Below, one piece after another: positions 9,428 to 17,536 of a stretch of 64,000 nt of DNA. The translations under genes were made by a program, and so were the position numbers. The notes under the pieces were generated by a model. The model saw only the letters and a program-made list of their open reading frames with translations, was not told the DNA's origin and did not search any database. The stretch's first letter is position 1; every line of letters starts with the position of its first letter. Origin of the DNA: Geodermatophilus telluris (GTDB lineage: Bacteria; Actinomycetota; Actinomycetes; Mycobacteriales; Geodermatophilaceae); NCBI RefSeq assembly GCF_900102745.1, contig NZ_FMZF01000004.1, positions 310,001 to 374,000 on the forward strand, given 5' to 3'.

Positions 9428-10332
9428 CGTCGCCCCGCCGGGACGGGGCCGGTCACGCGCACGGCGCCGGCCGGGGACGTGGGAGCCCGGCGCCCCAACC
9501 GGCCGCGGCTGGCGGCCAGGACGACCAGGCCCAGGACCGCGCTGGCCACCAGGTGCACCGGGCCCACGCCGTCGTCGGGGTAGAGCCGGGGCAGCAGGCC
9601 GGGACCGCCGAACCCGCTGCCGTCGGTCGCCGCGTTCCCCGCCGCGTGGACCAGGCCGACGACGAGCAGGCTGCCGGTCCGGTTGGCGACCCAGCCCTGC
9701 AGGAAGCGGAACGGGATCGCCGTCGCGGTGATGAACAGCAGAACGGCCACCCCGCCGAGCCAGCCGTTGCCGGCCGCGAGAGAGGCGTGCTGCAGCGCGA
9801 ACAGCGGCCCGGTGGCCAGTGCGGCCCGCACCGGCCCGTGCCGGTCCTGCAGGCGGGTCTGGAGGAAGCCCGTCCAGGCGACCTCCTCCGCCCAGTTGGT
9901 GGTGAGGAACCCCAGCAGCAGCTGGACCAGCAGTCCCGACGCCAGCGCCGAGGCGAGCACCCAGGCGGTGGCCACCGGCGGCCCGAGCAGGGCCACGGCC
10001 ACCGCCGTGGTGGCCACCGGGACGACGACCAGGGCCAGGCCGTACCAGCGCAGCGGTACCCGGACCCGGACCGCGCGCCTGAACAGCGCCCACACCCCCG
10101 CCCGCCCGTCGACGACGCGGGTGATCACCACCGCCGGCAGCAGCAGGCCGATCAGGTTGGCTCCGACGACGAATGGAGCCGTGGGCAGGTCGACGTCCCA
10201 CCACGCGCGCGCGACGACGGGCTGGACGGCGATCGCCTGCCCGACGGGGAAGGACCAGGCCAGGAAGCTCGCGACGGGGTGCCGGCGGATGACCCCGGCC
10301 AGCCGGCGCTCCGGCGCCACTGGCGCACTCAC
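9424..10332 (-). CDS. CPBP-family intramembrane glutamic protease
   Basis: A 302-residue polytopic membrane protein of the Abi/Rce1 (CAAX protease and bacteriocin-processing) family. Conserved catalytic blocks are NWAEEVAWTGFLQ (glutamate pair), FALQHASLA (second motif) and GLVHAAGN (final His). The usual EExxxR has Gly in place of Arg (EEVAWTG), a variant seen within the family, so activity is likely but not proven. About seven to eight hydrophobic segments can be counted. Its start ATG 10332 overlaps the stop of the upstream FAD gene (ATGA). Possible roles are peptide processing or self-immunity. Confidence 0.85.
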   Translation of the reverse strand: MSAPVAPERRLAGVIRRHPVASFLAWSFPVGQAIAVQPVVARAWWDVDLPTAPFVVGANLIGLLLPAVVITRVVDGRAGVWALFRRAVRVRVPLRWYGLALVVVPVATTAVAVALLGPPVATAWVLASALASGLLVQLLLGFLTTNWAEEVAWTGFLQTRLQDRHGPVRAALATGPLFALQHASLAAGNGWLGGVAVLLFITATAIPFRFLQGWVANRTGSLLVVGLVHAAGNAATDGSGFGGPGLLPRLYPDDGVGPVHLVASAVLGLVVLAASRGRLGRRAPTSPAGAVRVTGPVPAGRR

Positions 10333-11594
10333 CGTGGATTCCCGGCCGCCGCGGGCACCGCCTGCGCCGGAAGGGCCACGTGCTCGTTGCGGATCCCGAT
10401 GGCCATGAAGCGGGAGAACAGCCGCAGCATCGGTGGCACCCGCGACATGAGGCGCAATGCCACGGGGACCCCCCGCGGCGGGACCGTGCCCCCGGCGGCG
10501 CCGAACATCTGCCGCTGGACGCCACGCTGCACCAGCTGGGTGACCCGCGTGGGGAGGTCGCGGCGGCGCTGCACCCGCCGGAGGTCCTGCGGGGTCACGG
10601 CACCTCTGCGCAGGGGGCGGACCAGGGCGTTGGCGGCGGCCACCGCGTCTTGGACGGCGAGGTTAATCCCGACCCCCGCGACCGGGGACATGGCGTGGGC
10701 GGCGTCCCCGATGCACAGCAGGCCCGGCCGGTACCAGCGGCGCAGCCGGTTGACCCGGACCTCCAGGAAGCCGGTGTCCTCCCAGCTGCGGAGGGCACCG
10801 TCGAGCCGGTCGGCCAGGAACGGCATGGCGCGGGCCAGGTCCGCCCGGAGTGCCTCGATGCCCTCGGCCCGGAGCGACGCGACCGTGCCCTTCGGCATGG
10901 TGTAGGCGCCCTGCCAGTAGCTGCCCCGGTCGATCATCGGGAGCAACCGGCCGGGAACGAGCCGCGCGAAGGAGGCCGGCGGATCCCCCGGCCCCTTGGG
11001 CAGGCGGTACCAGAGCACGTCCATCGGGGCGCCGAACTCGACCGGGGACATGCCCGCCGCCCGCCGCACCGCGGAGGAGCGTCCGTCGGCAGCGACCGTG
11101 AGCAGCGCGCACAGCTTCCCCTCGGAGCCGTCCGTCCGCCGGTAGCGGACCCCGGTCACCGTGCCGTCCTCCTCCACGAGCCCCACCACCTCCACCTGCC
11201 GGTGCAGGGTGAAGGAGGACGACCGCGCGGCCTCGGTGGTGAGGAAGTCCAGCAGCTCGTACTGCGGCACCATCGACAGGCACTGGAAACGACCCGGGAG
11301 CCGGGTGAAGTCGCCGAGGGTGAGGAAGCCGTCGTCGGTCATCAGCGAGATGCTGGTCGTGCGCTGCTGGGGCAGCTCCTCGAACCCCTCGAGCAGGTCG
11401 AGCTCGGCGAGCACCTGCATCGTCGATGCGTGGACGGTGTCGCCGCGAAAGTCACGCAGGAAGTCCGCGTGCTTCTCGAGGACGACGACGTCGATGCCGG
11501 CGCGGCCGAGGAGGAGCCCGAGCACCGCCCCCGCCGGGCCACAGCCGGCGATGCAGACGGTCGTCGTCGCAGGGAGGTCCTGGGTGCTGGTCAC
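10329..11594 (-). CDS. FAD-dependent monooxygenase (PHBH fold)
   Basis: A 421-residue class A flavoprotein. The GxGxxG dinucleotide motif is VCIAGCGPAGAVLGLLLG at the N-terminus. The DG motif is TVAADGRSSAVR. The GD motif is CIGDAAHAMSPVAGVGIN, binding the FAD ribityl/pyrophosphate. These enzymes use NAD(P)H and O2 to hydroxylate aromatic or polyketide substrates. The GTG start is preceded by GGAAGG. It lies between a small membrane protein gene (40-base gap) and the CPBP gene (4-base overlap). It is one of two such monooxygenases in the regulator's neighbourhood, suggesting oxidative tailoring. The substrate is unknown. Confidence 0.88.
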   Translation of the reverse strand: MTSTQDLPATTTVCIAGCGPAGAVLGLLLGRAGIDVVVLEKHADFLRDFRGDTVHASTMQVLAELDLLEGFEELPQQRTTSISLMTDDGFLTLGDFTRLPGRFQCLSMVPQYELLDFLTTEAARSSSFTLHRQVEVVGLVEEDGTVTGVRYRRTDGSEGKLCALLTVAADGRSSAVRRAAGMSPVEFGAPMDVLWYRLPKGPGDPPASFARLVPGRLLPMIDRGSYWQGAYTMPKGTVASLRAEGIEALRADLARAMPFLADRLDGALRSWEDTGFLEVRVNRLRRWYRPGLLCIGDAAHAMSPVAGVGINLAVQDAVAAANALVRPLRRGAVTPQDLRRVQRRRDLPTRVTQLVQRGVQRQMFGAAGGTVPPRGVPVALRLMSRVPPMLRLFSRFMAIGIRNEHVALPAQAVPAAAGNPR

Positions 11595-11634
11595 GGGATC
11601 GTCCTTCCAGCGGGGGATGGGGCGGGGCGGGCGG

Positions 11635-12192
11635 TCACGACGAACTCGACGACAGGACGGGCGGGGCCGGCGGTTCCTCCGCCGGCTGCGGCCGGCCCGC
11701 CCGGTACCGCCGCACCCCCCAGAGGACGGCGGCGTCGCAGATCAGCAGTCCGACCAGCGCGGGCGCGGTCATCGCCCATCCGGTGCCGTCGCCGGCGACG
11801 ACGCCCCACAGCAGCTTCCCGCCGGCCATGGCGTTCAGGAGCACCAGGCCCCAGACCACCGACCGCTGCCAGAAGGCCAGGCAGTAGAGGGTGAGGGCGA
11901 GCGGGGCGAGCGTCGCCTGCGCGACCTTCTGCAGGTCCCAGGTCCCGGTGAGCCACTCCCGCTCGAAGTCGAGGAACTGCAGGATCTGCGGATCGGGCTG
12001 GGCCGGCGCCGGGAACCAGAAGATGCTGCTCGCCAGGGCGAGGAGGGTGCCGGCGATGCCCCAGCCGCTGCGCCGGTGGGCGAACCAGGCCAGCGGGATC
12101 AGGAACAGCGGCCGGATGTACCAGCTCAGCGGGTTGGCGTGGCGGTCGAAGGCCCAGTCGCCGAAGTCGGCGAGCAGCTGTGCGATGTCCAT
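11635..12192 (-). CDS. Multi-pass membrane protein of unknown function
   Basis: A 185-residue protein with about five hydrophobic helices, starting at ATG 12192. Visible pieces are WYIRPLFLIPLAWFAHRRSG, then FWFPAPAQPDPQILQFLDFE and a C-terminal tail of Pro/Ser. I do not recognise an enzymatic motif. It follows the next gene upstream by nine bases and precedes the FAD monooxygenase, so it is probably co-transcribed with both. Confidence 0.7.
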   Translation of the reverse strand: MDIAQLLADFGDWAFDRHANPLSWYIRPLFLIPLAWFAHRRSGWGIAGTLLALASSIFWFPAPAQPDPQILQFLDFEREWLTGTWDLQKVAQATLAPLALTLYCLAFWQRSVVWGLVLLNAMAGGKLLWGVVAGDGTGWAMTAPALVGLLICDAAVLWGVRRYRAGRPQPAEEPPAPPVLSSSSS

Positions 12193-12201
12193 GGCGGTTT
12201 C

Positions 12202-12669
12202 CTAGGAGTGGGTCGGCGCAGGGGGGCGGGCGTCGGTCCGCGGGGCGGCCGAGGTAGAGCCGGCTGGCAGCCGGAAGGCCAGGACCACCAGCGCGGCGGC
12301 GGCCAGGCTGACCGCGGCGAGCGAGATCGACTGCAGGACCTGGTCGGTGGTGGTGGGGAGCACCGACACGTGCGCCTGGTGGTAGAGCTGGTGCGGCAGG
12401 TTCGTCACGACGACGGCCAGGCCGACGGCGCGGGCGACCCACACGACCCCGGTGAGCAGCGCGACGAGCGCGGCGGTGCCGACGGCGAGGTTGCCCAGGC
12501 CGACGTCGCGGAGCAGGTGCTCGTTGTAGGGGCCGTCCGGGCTGACCCAGTGGTGTCCCATCCCGGGGAAGTCGGCGTAGAAGGAGGCCGGGAACACGGC
12601 CTGCCAGAGGCCGATCCCGAGTCCGAAGAGGGCGAACCACCCGAGCAGGACCTTGACGGCGAGTCGCAT
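12202..12669 (-). CDS. Four-helix membrane protein, first gene of the minus-strand operon
   Basis: A 155-residue protein with four predicted hydrophobic segments: VKVLLGWFALFGLGIGLWQA, LAVGTAALVALLTGVV, a central His-rich loop (NLPHQLYHQAH) and SLAAAALVVLAFRL. A conserved-looking loop holds FYADFPGMGHHW. Its topology recalls small DoxX/DUF4345-like proteins, but assignment is uncertain. The ATG at 12669 faces the regulator gene divergently across about 200 bases holding the CTTGACGG repeats, so that control region may serve both directions. Confidence 0.7.
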   Translation of the reverse strand: MRLAVKVLLGWFALFGLGIGLWQAVFPASFYADFPGMGHHWVSPDGPYNEHLLRDVGLGNLAVGTAALVALLTGVVWVARAVGLAVVVTNLPHQLYHQAHVSVLPTTTDQVLQSISLAAVSLAAAALVVLAFRLPAGSTSAAPRTDARPPAPTHS

Positions 12670-12747
12670 GCGGGCCTCCGGAGGAGTGGGGATCCGGTCG
12701 GGCGTCGGCGAGGTCCCGGCGTCCCGGGGAGACCGTCGGACCCGGCC

Positions 12748-12777
12748 CTTGACGGATCGTGGGCGTCTCCTTGACGG
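12748..12777 (+). promoter_or_regulatory. Candidate SARP box: two CTTGACGG repeats 22 bp apart
   Basis: CTTGACGG occurs at 12748–12755 and again at 12770–12777, exactly 22 bp (two helical turns) apart, upstream of the AfsR-type regulator. SARP regulators bind direct heptamer repeats spaced 11 or 22 bp. The same word recurs in the 16.6-kb control region. Autoregulation by the adjacent regulator is the inference; the repeats themselves are plain in the sequence. Confidence 0.5.
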
Positions 12778-12867
12778 GTCCGGGCGCGGGCGCTGCGCCG
12801 AGGGACGGAGATCCGGCCGTTACGGGGCAGGATGGTCCGACGGCGGGGCCGGGGAGGCGGGTGGGCG

Positions 12868-15800
12868 GTGCAGTTCGACATCCTCGGGCCGCTGCAGGTC
12901 CGCGACGCGGGACGGCCGCTGCTCCTCGGGCGGCCGAAGCAGCGCGCCGTCCTGGCGATCCTGTTGCTCGACGCGGGCCGGGTGGTCTCCCTCGACCGGC
13001 TGGTCGAGGAGCTGTGGGGCCCGCAGTCACCGCCGCAGGCCCTGGCGTCGGTGCAGGCCTACGTGTCCCACCTGCGCCGGCTGCTGGAGCCGCAGCGGGC
13101 ACCGGGGGCCCCTGCGACGGTGGTCGTGGCCCAGCCGCCGGGTTACCGCATCGTGCTGGGCTCGGGTGACCTCGACGCCGCCCGCTTCGAGACCCTCGCG
13201 CAGGCCGGACACGACCTCCTGCAGCACGGGGAGGCACCGCGGGCCGCGGAGACGCTGCAGGCGGCCCTCGGGCTGTGGCGGGGGCCGGTCCTGGCCGACC
13301 TCGCCGATGCGCCGTTCGTGCAGGCCGAGCGGACCCGGCTGGAGGATCTCCGGCTGACCGCGCTGGAGGACCGGCTCAGCGCCGACCTCGCCATCGGCCG
13401 GCACGCCCGGATCGTCGCCGAGCTCGAGCGGCTGACGGGCGAGCACCCGTTCCGCGAGCGCCTGCAGGGTCTGCGCATGACCGCCCTCTACCGCTGCGGA
13501 CGGCAGGCCGAGGCGCTGCAGAGCTACCAGCACTTCCGCGTGCAGCTGCGGGAGGAGCTCGGTCTGGACCCCGGCCAGGCGCTCCGGGACCTCCACCGCG
13601 ACGTCCTCGGCCAGGCTCCGCACCTGGACTGGAGGGCTGCTGGCGCCGAGCACCGCGGCGCGCCCGGACCAGCTGCCGCCCTGGAGCCGGACGCGTCCGG
13701 CTCTCCCGACGCGACGGCGGACGTCCAGGCTGCGGGCGCTGCGGCGCCGTCCGCTCCCGGCCGCCTGGTCGGGCGCGACGCGCAGCTGCGGGTGGTCGAC
13801 GAGGCGCTGGCCGGGACGGCGAGCGGCCGGGGGCGGATGCTCCTGGTGGCGGGCGAGCCCGGGATCGGCAAGACGCGACTCGCCGAAGAGGCGGTACGGC
13901 GTGCCCGTAGCTCCGGCGTCACCGTGGCCTGGGGCCGCAGCGACCAGGACGCCGGCGCCCCGCCGTTCTGGCCGTGGACGCAGGTGCTGCGCGACCTGCT
14001 GGGGGATGGATCGGCCCGGCCACCCGCGGCCAGGCCGGACGACGACACCGCCGACACCGACACCGACACCGCCGAGCTGGTCCGCATCCTGCCGGAACTG
14101 GCGGGCGGCGGACCGCGGGCCGCCGCCCCGGTGGTCGACCCGGAGGCGTCCCGCTTCCGCGTGTGCCAGGCGGCCACCGCGACCCTCCTGCGGCTGACCC
14201 GCGGACGGCGCCTGCTGGTGGTCCTCGACGACCTGCAGTGGGCCGACGTCGCCTCCCACCGGCTGCTGGCCCACCTCGCCACGACGCTGGCCGACGCCCC
14301 CGTGGTCGTGCTGGTGACCTACCGGGACAGGGACCTCGACGGCGGGGAGCCGCTCGCCGACACCCTTGCCGCGCTGGCCCGCACGGCGCCGGTGGACCGG
14401 CTGGAGCTGGCCGGACTGGAGGTCGCCGACGTCGCCCGGGTCATGGCGTCGCACGTCGGCACGGACCCCGACGAGAAGCTGGCGCGGCTGGTCAGCGATC
14501 GCACCGGCGGCAACCCGTTCTTCGTCCTCGAGGTGCTGCGCCTGCTCGGCAGCAGCGGCTGGCCGCAGCGGGCTCCGGGCGAGGCGGCGTCGCTGGTCGC
14601 GCAGCAGGTCCCCGCCGGCGTGCGCGACGTCCTCCGCCGACGCCTGGGCCGGCTCCCCGACCAGACCCGCACGGTGCTGCTGGTCGCGGCCGTCGTCGGT
14701 CAGCAGTTCGACCTCGACGTCCTCCGCGCCGTGACCGGGCTCGACGACGACGACGCCCTCGCCGCCGTCGAGCTCACCGTGTCCGCCGGCCTGGTCGTCG
14801 AGGACCTGGTCACGGTGGGCCGCTTCCGCTTCGCGCACGCCCTGGTCCGCGAGGCCATCTACGGCGAGATCAGCCGTGCCCGCCGGGCCCGACTGCACGC
14901 CCGCGTGGGACAGGCGCTGCTCGACCGGCGCGGCGACGACGCCGACTCCGTCCTGCAGCTGGCCCAGCACTGGTGGCTGGCCGCACCGGTGGTCGGCGCC
15001 GAGCGGGCGATCCCGCACGTGATGGCCGCGGCCGAACTGTGCCTCGACACCTTCGCCCACGAGGAGGCCGAGCGGCAGCTGCGCCGCAGCCTCGACCTGC
15101 TGGCCGCCGCGGCGCCGACCACCGGTCGCAGCTCCTCCGAGCTGGCCGTCCAGCAGCGCCTGGGCACGCTGCTCGTGCAGCTGCACGGCAGCGGCTGCGA
15201 GCACGCGTGGGCCTGCTTCGGCCGGGCCCGCGAGCTGGCCGACCAGCTCGGCGACGTCCCGGCCCTGCTGGCCGCCTGCCGCAGCCTGTACGAGGTGGCC
15301 TTCGCCCGGGCCGACCACTCGGCCGCCGCCGCCCAGGCCGAGGCCATGCTGGCCATCGCCCGGAGCAGCGACGACCCGGCCGCCATCGTGGTCAGCCACC
15401 TGTCCCTGGGCCGCACGCTGTGGTCCCAGGGCCGGCTGGCCGCCGCCAGGGAGCACCTCGAGCAGGGCCTGCACGTGGCGGGAGCACGGGACAGCCAGGA
15501 GTTCCTGCCGCCGAGGATCGTGCTGCAACTCCAGCTGGCCGCGGTGCTCACCTCGCTCGGCGAGGCGGACGCGGGGGTCGACCTGCTGGCCGGGGCCGTC
15601 GAGGCGGCGCGCGGAGGATCCCCGTTCTCGCACGCCCTCACCGTGACCGGAGCGGCTCTCGTCTCCGCCATGCGCCGCGACCCCTCCGCGGCGCGCACGT
15701 GGGCCACCGAGGCGCTGCAGCTGGCCGAGCGGTGGAACCTCCCCTGGCCGGCCGGGTACTCGGCGGTGGTGCTCAGCTGGGTGCGCGCGATCGAGGGTGA

Positions 15801-16200
15801 TCCCACGACCGCGATCCCCGACCTACGGGGCCACCTGGCACAGATCGAGGCCGGCGGCACCCAGCACCTGGTCGGCTGGGGGCTCGGCCTGCTGGCGGAG
15901 GCGCACCTGCGCGACGACCGGCCCGTCGAGGCGCTGCGCCTGCTGGACGACGCGCTGGCTCGGGTCGAGCGCACCGGTGAACGCTCCTACGAGTCCGAGC
16001 TGCACCGGCTGCGGGCACTGTGCCTGGCTGCGCTGACGCCACCGCGCGCCGAGGAGGCCCGCGACGCTCTCCGGCAGGCGGCCGCCGTCGCGCGCGAGCA
16101 GGGGTCGGTGATGCTGCTGCGGCGCGCCGTCGAGACGTGCGAAGCGGTGGGCAGCGAGCGTCACAAGGTCAGCTGCGACCACCCCGACCCGGACGGCTGA
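12868..16200 (+). CDS. AfsR/SARP-family transcriptional regulator with ATPase and TPR domains
   Basis: A large activator of about 1,110 residues. The N-terminal winged-helix SARP domain (FDILGPLQV, then LGRPKQRAVLAILLL) is followed by the bacterial transcriptional activation domain (LGLWRGPVLADL, then LREELGLDPGQAL). An AAA/NB-ARC-like ATPase follows, with Walker A GEPGIGKT and Walker B LLVVLDDLQWAD. The rest is helical TPR-like repeats. Such proteins switch on secondary-metabolite or stress genes in response to nucleotide or partner signals. I prefer GTG 12868, with GGGGAGG ten bases upstream, where the SARP domain begins; ATG 12832 is an alternative. It faces two operons and overlaps the GNAT gene tail-to-tail by 40 bases. 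Confidence 0.85.
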   Translation: MQFDILGPLQVRDAGRPLLLGRPKQRAVLAILLLDAGRVVSLDRLVEELWGPQSPPQALASVQAYVSHLRRLLEPQRAPGAPATVVVAQPPGYRIVLGSGDLDAARFETLAQAGHDLLQHGEAPRAAETLQAALGLWRGPVLADLADAPFVQAERTRLEDLRLTALEDRLSADLAIGRHARIVAELERLTGEHPFRERLQGLRMTALYRCGRQAEALQSYQHFRVQLREELGLDPGQALRDLHRDVLGQAPHLDWRAAGAEHRGAPGPAAALEPDASGSPDATADVQAAGAAAPSAPGRLVGRDAQLRVVDEALAGTASGRGRMLLVAGEPGIGKTRLAEEAVRRARSSGVTVAWGRSDQDAGAPPFWPWTQVLRDLLGDGSARPPAARPDDDTADTDTDTAELVRILPELAGGGPRAAAPVVDPEASRFRVCQAATATLLRLTRGRRLLVVLDDLQWADVASHRLLAHLATTLADAPVVVLVTYRDRDLDGGEPLADTLAALARTAPVDRLELAGLEVADVARVMASHVGTDPDEKLARLVSDRTGGNPFFVLEVLRLLGSSGWPQRAPGEAASLVAQQVPAGVRDVLRRRLGRLPDQTRTVLLVAAVVGQQFDLDVLRAVTGLDDDDALAAVELTVSAGLVVEDLVTVGRFRFAHALVREAIYGEISRARRARLHARVGQALLDRRGDDADSVLQLAQHWWLAAPVVGAERAIPHVMAAAELCLDTFAHEEAERQLRRSLDLLAAAAPTTGRSSSELAVQQRLGTLLVQLHGSGCEHAWACFGRARELADQLGDVPALLAACRSLYEVAFARADHSAAAAQAEAMLAIARSSDDPAAIVVSHLSLGRTLWSQGRLAAAREHLEQGLHVAGARDSQEFLPPRIVLQLQLAAVLTSLGEADAGVDLLAGAVEAARGGSPFSHALTVTGAALVSAMRRDPSAARTWATEALQLAERWNLPWPAGYSAVVLSWVRAIEGDPTTAIPDLRGHLAQIEAGGTQHLVGWGLGLLAEAHLRDDRPVEALRLLDDALARVERTGERSYESELHRLRALCLAALTPPRAEEARDALRQAAAVAREQGSVMLLRRAVETCEAVGSERHKVSCDHPDPDG

Positions 16201-16595
16201 TCCTGCTCGCACGGGACGAAACCGGTCCGGACGAGCAGCGCGGCGACCCGGCGCTCGGGGACCGGCGGGGCGGTGAGCTCCTCGACGCCCGACGCCCGGA
16301 GCGCGTCGGCGACCTCGCCCACCAGCCGGCGTCCGAGGGAGGGGTCTCGGTAGGGCGCCGCCACGGCCAGACCGCACAGCCGGGCCGTGGCGCCTCCGAT
16401 GGAGACCACCGCCACTGCCGCGAGGCAGGCGTCCTCCCTCGCGGTCAGGTCGCACAGGCCGTACCACACGCAGGTCGAGTCGTGGTCGTCGAGACCGCAG
16501 TCCGGTAACAGCCGGGCGGCCCGTCGCCGCTCCGGGCCCGCGTCGAGCCGCCGGAAGACGATCCCGGCCGGTGAGCCGCGTGGTGTCGCCGTCAT
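16161..16595 (-). CDS. GNAT-family N-acetyltransferase-like protein
   Basis: A 144-residue protein starting at ATG 16595 with GGGAGG upstream. The centre has ACLAAVAVVSIGGATARLCG followed by VAAPYRDPSLGRRLVGEVA. The latter fits the acetyl-CoA pyrophosphate-binding motif A of GNAT enzymes in a degenerate form (R/D-PSLGRRL for Q/RxxGxG/A). The C-terminal ALLVRTGFVP matches the usual Y/F-x-x-x-GF ending. Substrate unknown. Its last 40 bases overlap the end of the convergent regulator gene. It is divergent from the SDR gene across the second repeat-bearing control region. Confidence 0.7.
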   Translation of the reverse strand: MTATPRGSPAGIVFRRLDAGPERRRAARLLPDCGLDDHDSTCVWYGLCDLTAREDACLAAVAVVSIGGATARLCGLAVAAPYRDPSLGRRLVGEVADALRASGVEELTAPPVPERRVAALLVRTGFVPCEQDQPSGSGWSQLTL

Positions 16596-16643
16596 CGCCC
16601 CTCCCGGTCCCTTCGACTGTCGGCCGAGGGTGCCCAGGCCCGC

Positions 16644-16695
16644 CTTGACGCCTGCTTGACGCCACGCGCCTCCGCCGGGGCAACCGACCGTCAAG
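16644..16695. promoter_or_regulatory. Candidate divergent SARP boxes between GNAT and SDR genes
   Basis: CTTGACG occurs on the plus strand at 16644–16650 and 16655–16661, exactly 11 bp apart. CTTGACGG occurs on the minus strand at 16688–16695. The 152-base gap lies between two divergent start codons (16595 and 16748). The 11-bp spacing is the classical SARP arrangement, and the word matches that in front of the regulator gene. TTGAC also resembles a -35 box, so a simple promoter reading is possible. Confidence 0.5.
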
Positions 16696-16747
16696 GCGCG
16701 ACGGCGACGCTTCCGCTGACCACCAGCCCTGACGAAGGGGATGTGCG

Positions 16748-17536
16748 ATGACCAGCGTGCTCGTCACCGGCGGCACCGGACAGCTCGGGCGCCGCGTGGT
16801 CCGCGCCCTGGCTGCCGACGGCCACACGGTGCGGATCCTGAGCCGGAGCCCGGCCGCACCGCCGGTGCCCGGCGCCGGCGTGTTCGTGGCGGACCTGCGC
16901 ACCGGGACCGGCCTCGCCGAGGCGGTGGCCGGGACGACCGCGATCGTGCACTGCGCCACGGACCCGCGCAGGTCCCGGGCGGTCGACGTGGAGGGGACGG
17001 CCCGGCTGCTGGAGGCCGCCCGCGACGCCGGCCGACCGCACGTCGTCTACGTCTCGATCGCCGGGATCGACCGCGTCCCGACGGAGTACTACCGGTCCAA
17101 GCTGGCCGCCGAGCAGGCGGTCACCCGCTCCGGGCTGCCGTCGACCATCCTGCGCACCACGCAGTTCCACCCGTTTGTGCTGCAGCTGCTCGACCGCCTG
17201 ACCGCTCTGCCGATCGTCCCCGTGCCCCGCGGGTGGCGGGTCCAGCCCATCGACGTCGACGAGGTCGCTCGGCGACTGGCCGGCGGCGTGGCGTCGGGGC
17301 CGGCGGGCAGGCTGCCCGACCTGGGCGGACCGGAGGTGTTTGCCGTGGTCGATCTCGTCCGGGACCGCCTCCGCGGGACACCGCGTCGACGGCCGGTCCT
17401 GGAGCTCCCCGTGCCGGGCGCGTCCGCCGCCGCTCTGCGCGCCGGTGCGAACCTCGTCCCCGGCAACCCCGCCGGTGGCCGCACCTGGCGGGAGTTCCTC
17501 GACAGCCGGCCCTCGCACCGGCTCCAGGCCCGGTGA
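16748..17536 (+). CDS. Atypical SDR / NmrA-like NAD(P)-binding protein
   Basis: A 262-residue Rossmann protein. The glycine motif VLVTGGTGQLGRRVVRALA starts at residue 4, and HVVYVSIAGIDRV lies where SDR catalytic residues would sit. The following YYRSKLAAEQAV retains a YxxxK-like pair in the extended/atypical style. Such proteins act as epimerase/reductase relatives or as NADPH-sensing regulators. The ATG at 16748 has GACGAAGGGG upstream. Its stop overlaps the GTG of the FAD monooxygenase, indicating a two-gene operon under the proposed SARP boxes. Confidence 0.85.
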   Translation: MTSVLVTGGTGQLGRRVVRALAADGHTVRILSRSPAAPPVPGAGVFVADLRTGTGLAEAVAGTTAIVHCATDPRRSRAVDVEGTARLLEAARDAGRPHVVYVSIAGIDRVPTEYYRSKLAAEQAVTRSGLPSTILRTTQFHPFVLQLLDRLTALPIVPVPRGWRVQPIDVDEVARRLAGGVASGPAGRLPDLGGPEVFAVVDLVRDRLRGTPRRRPVLELPVPGASAAALRAGANLVPGNPAGGRTWREFLDSRPSHRLQAR

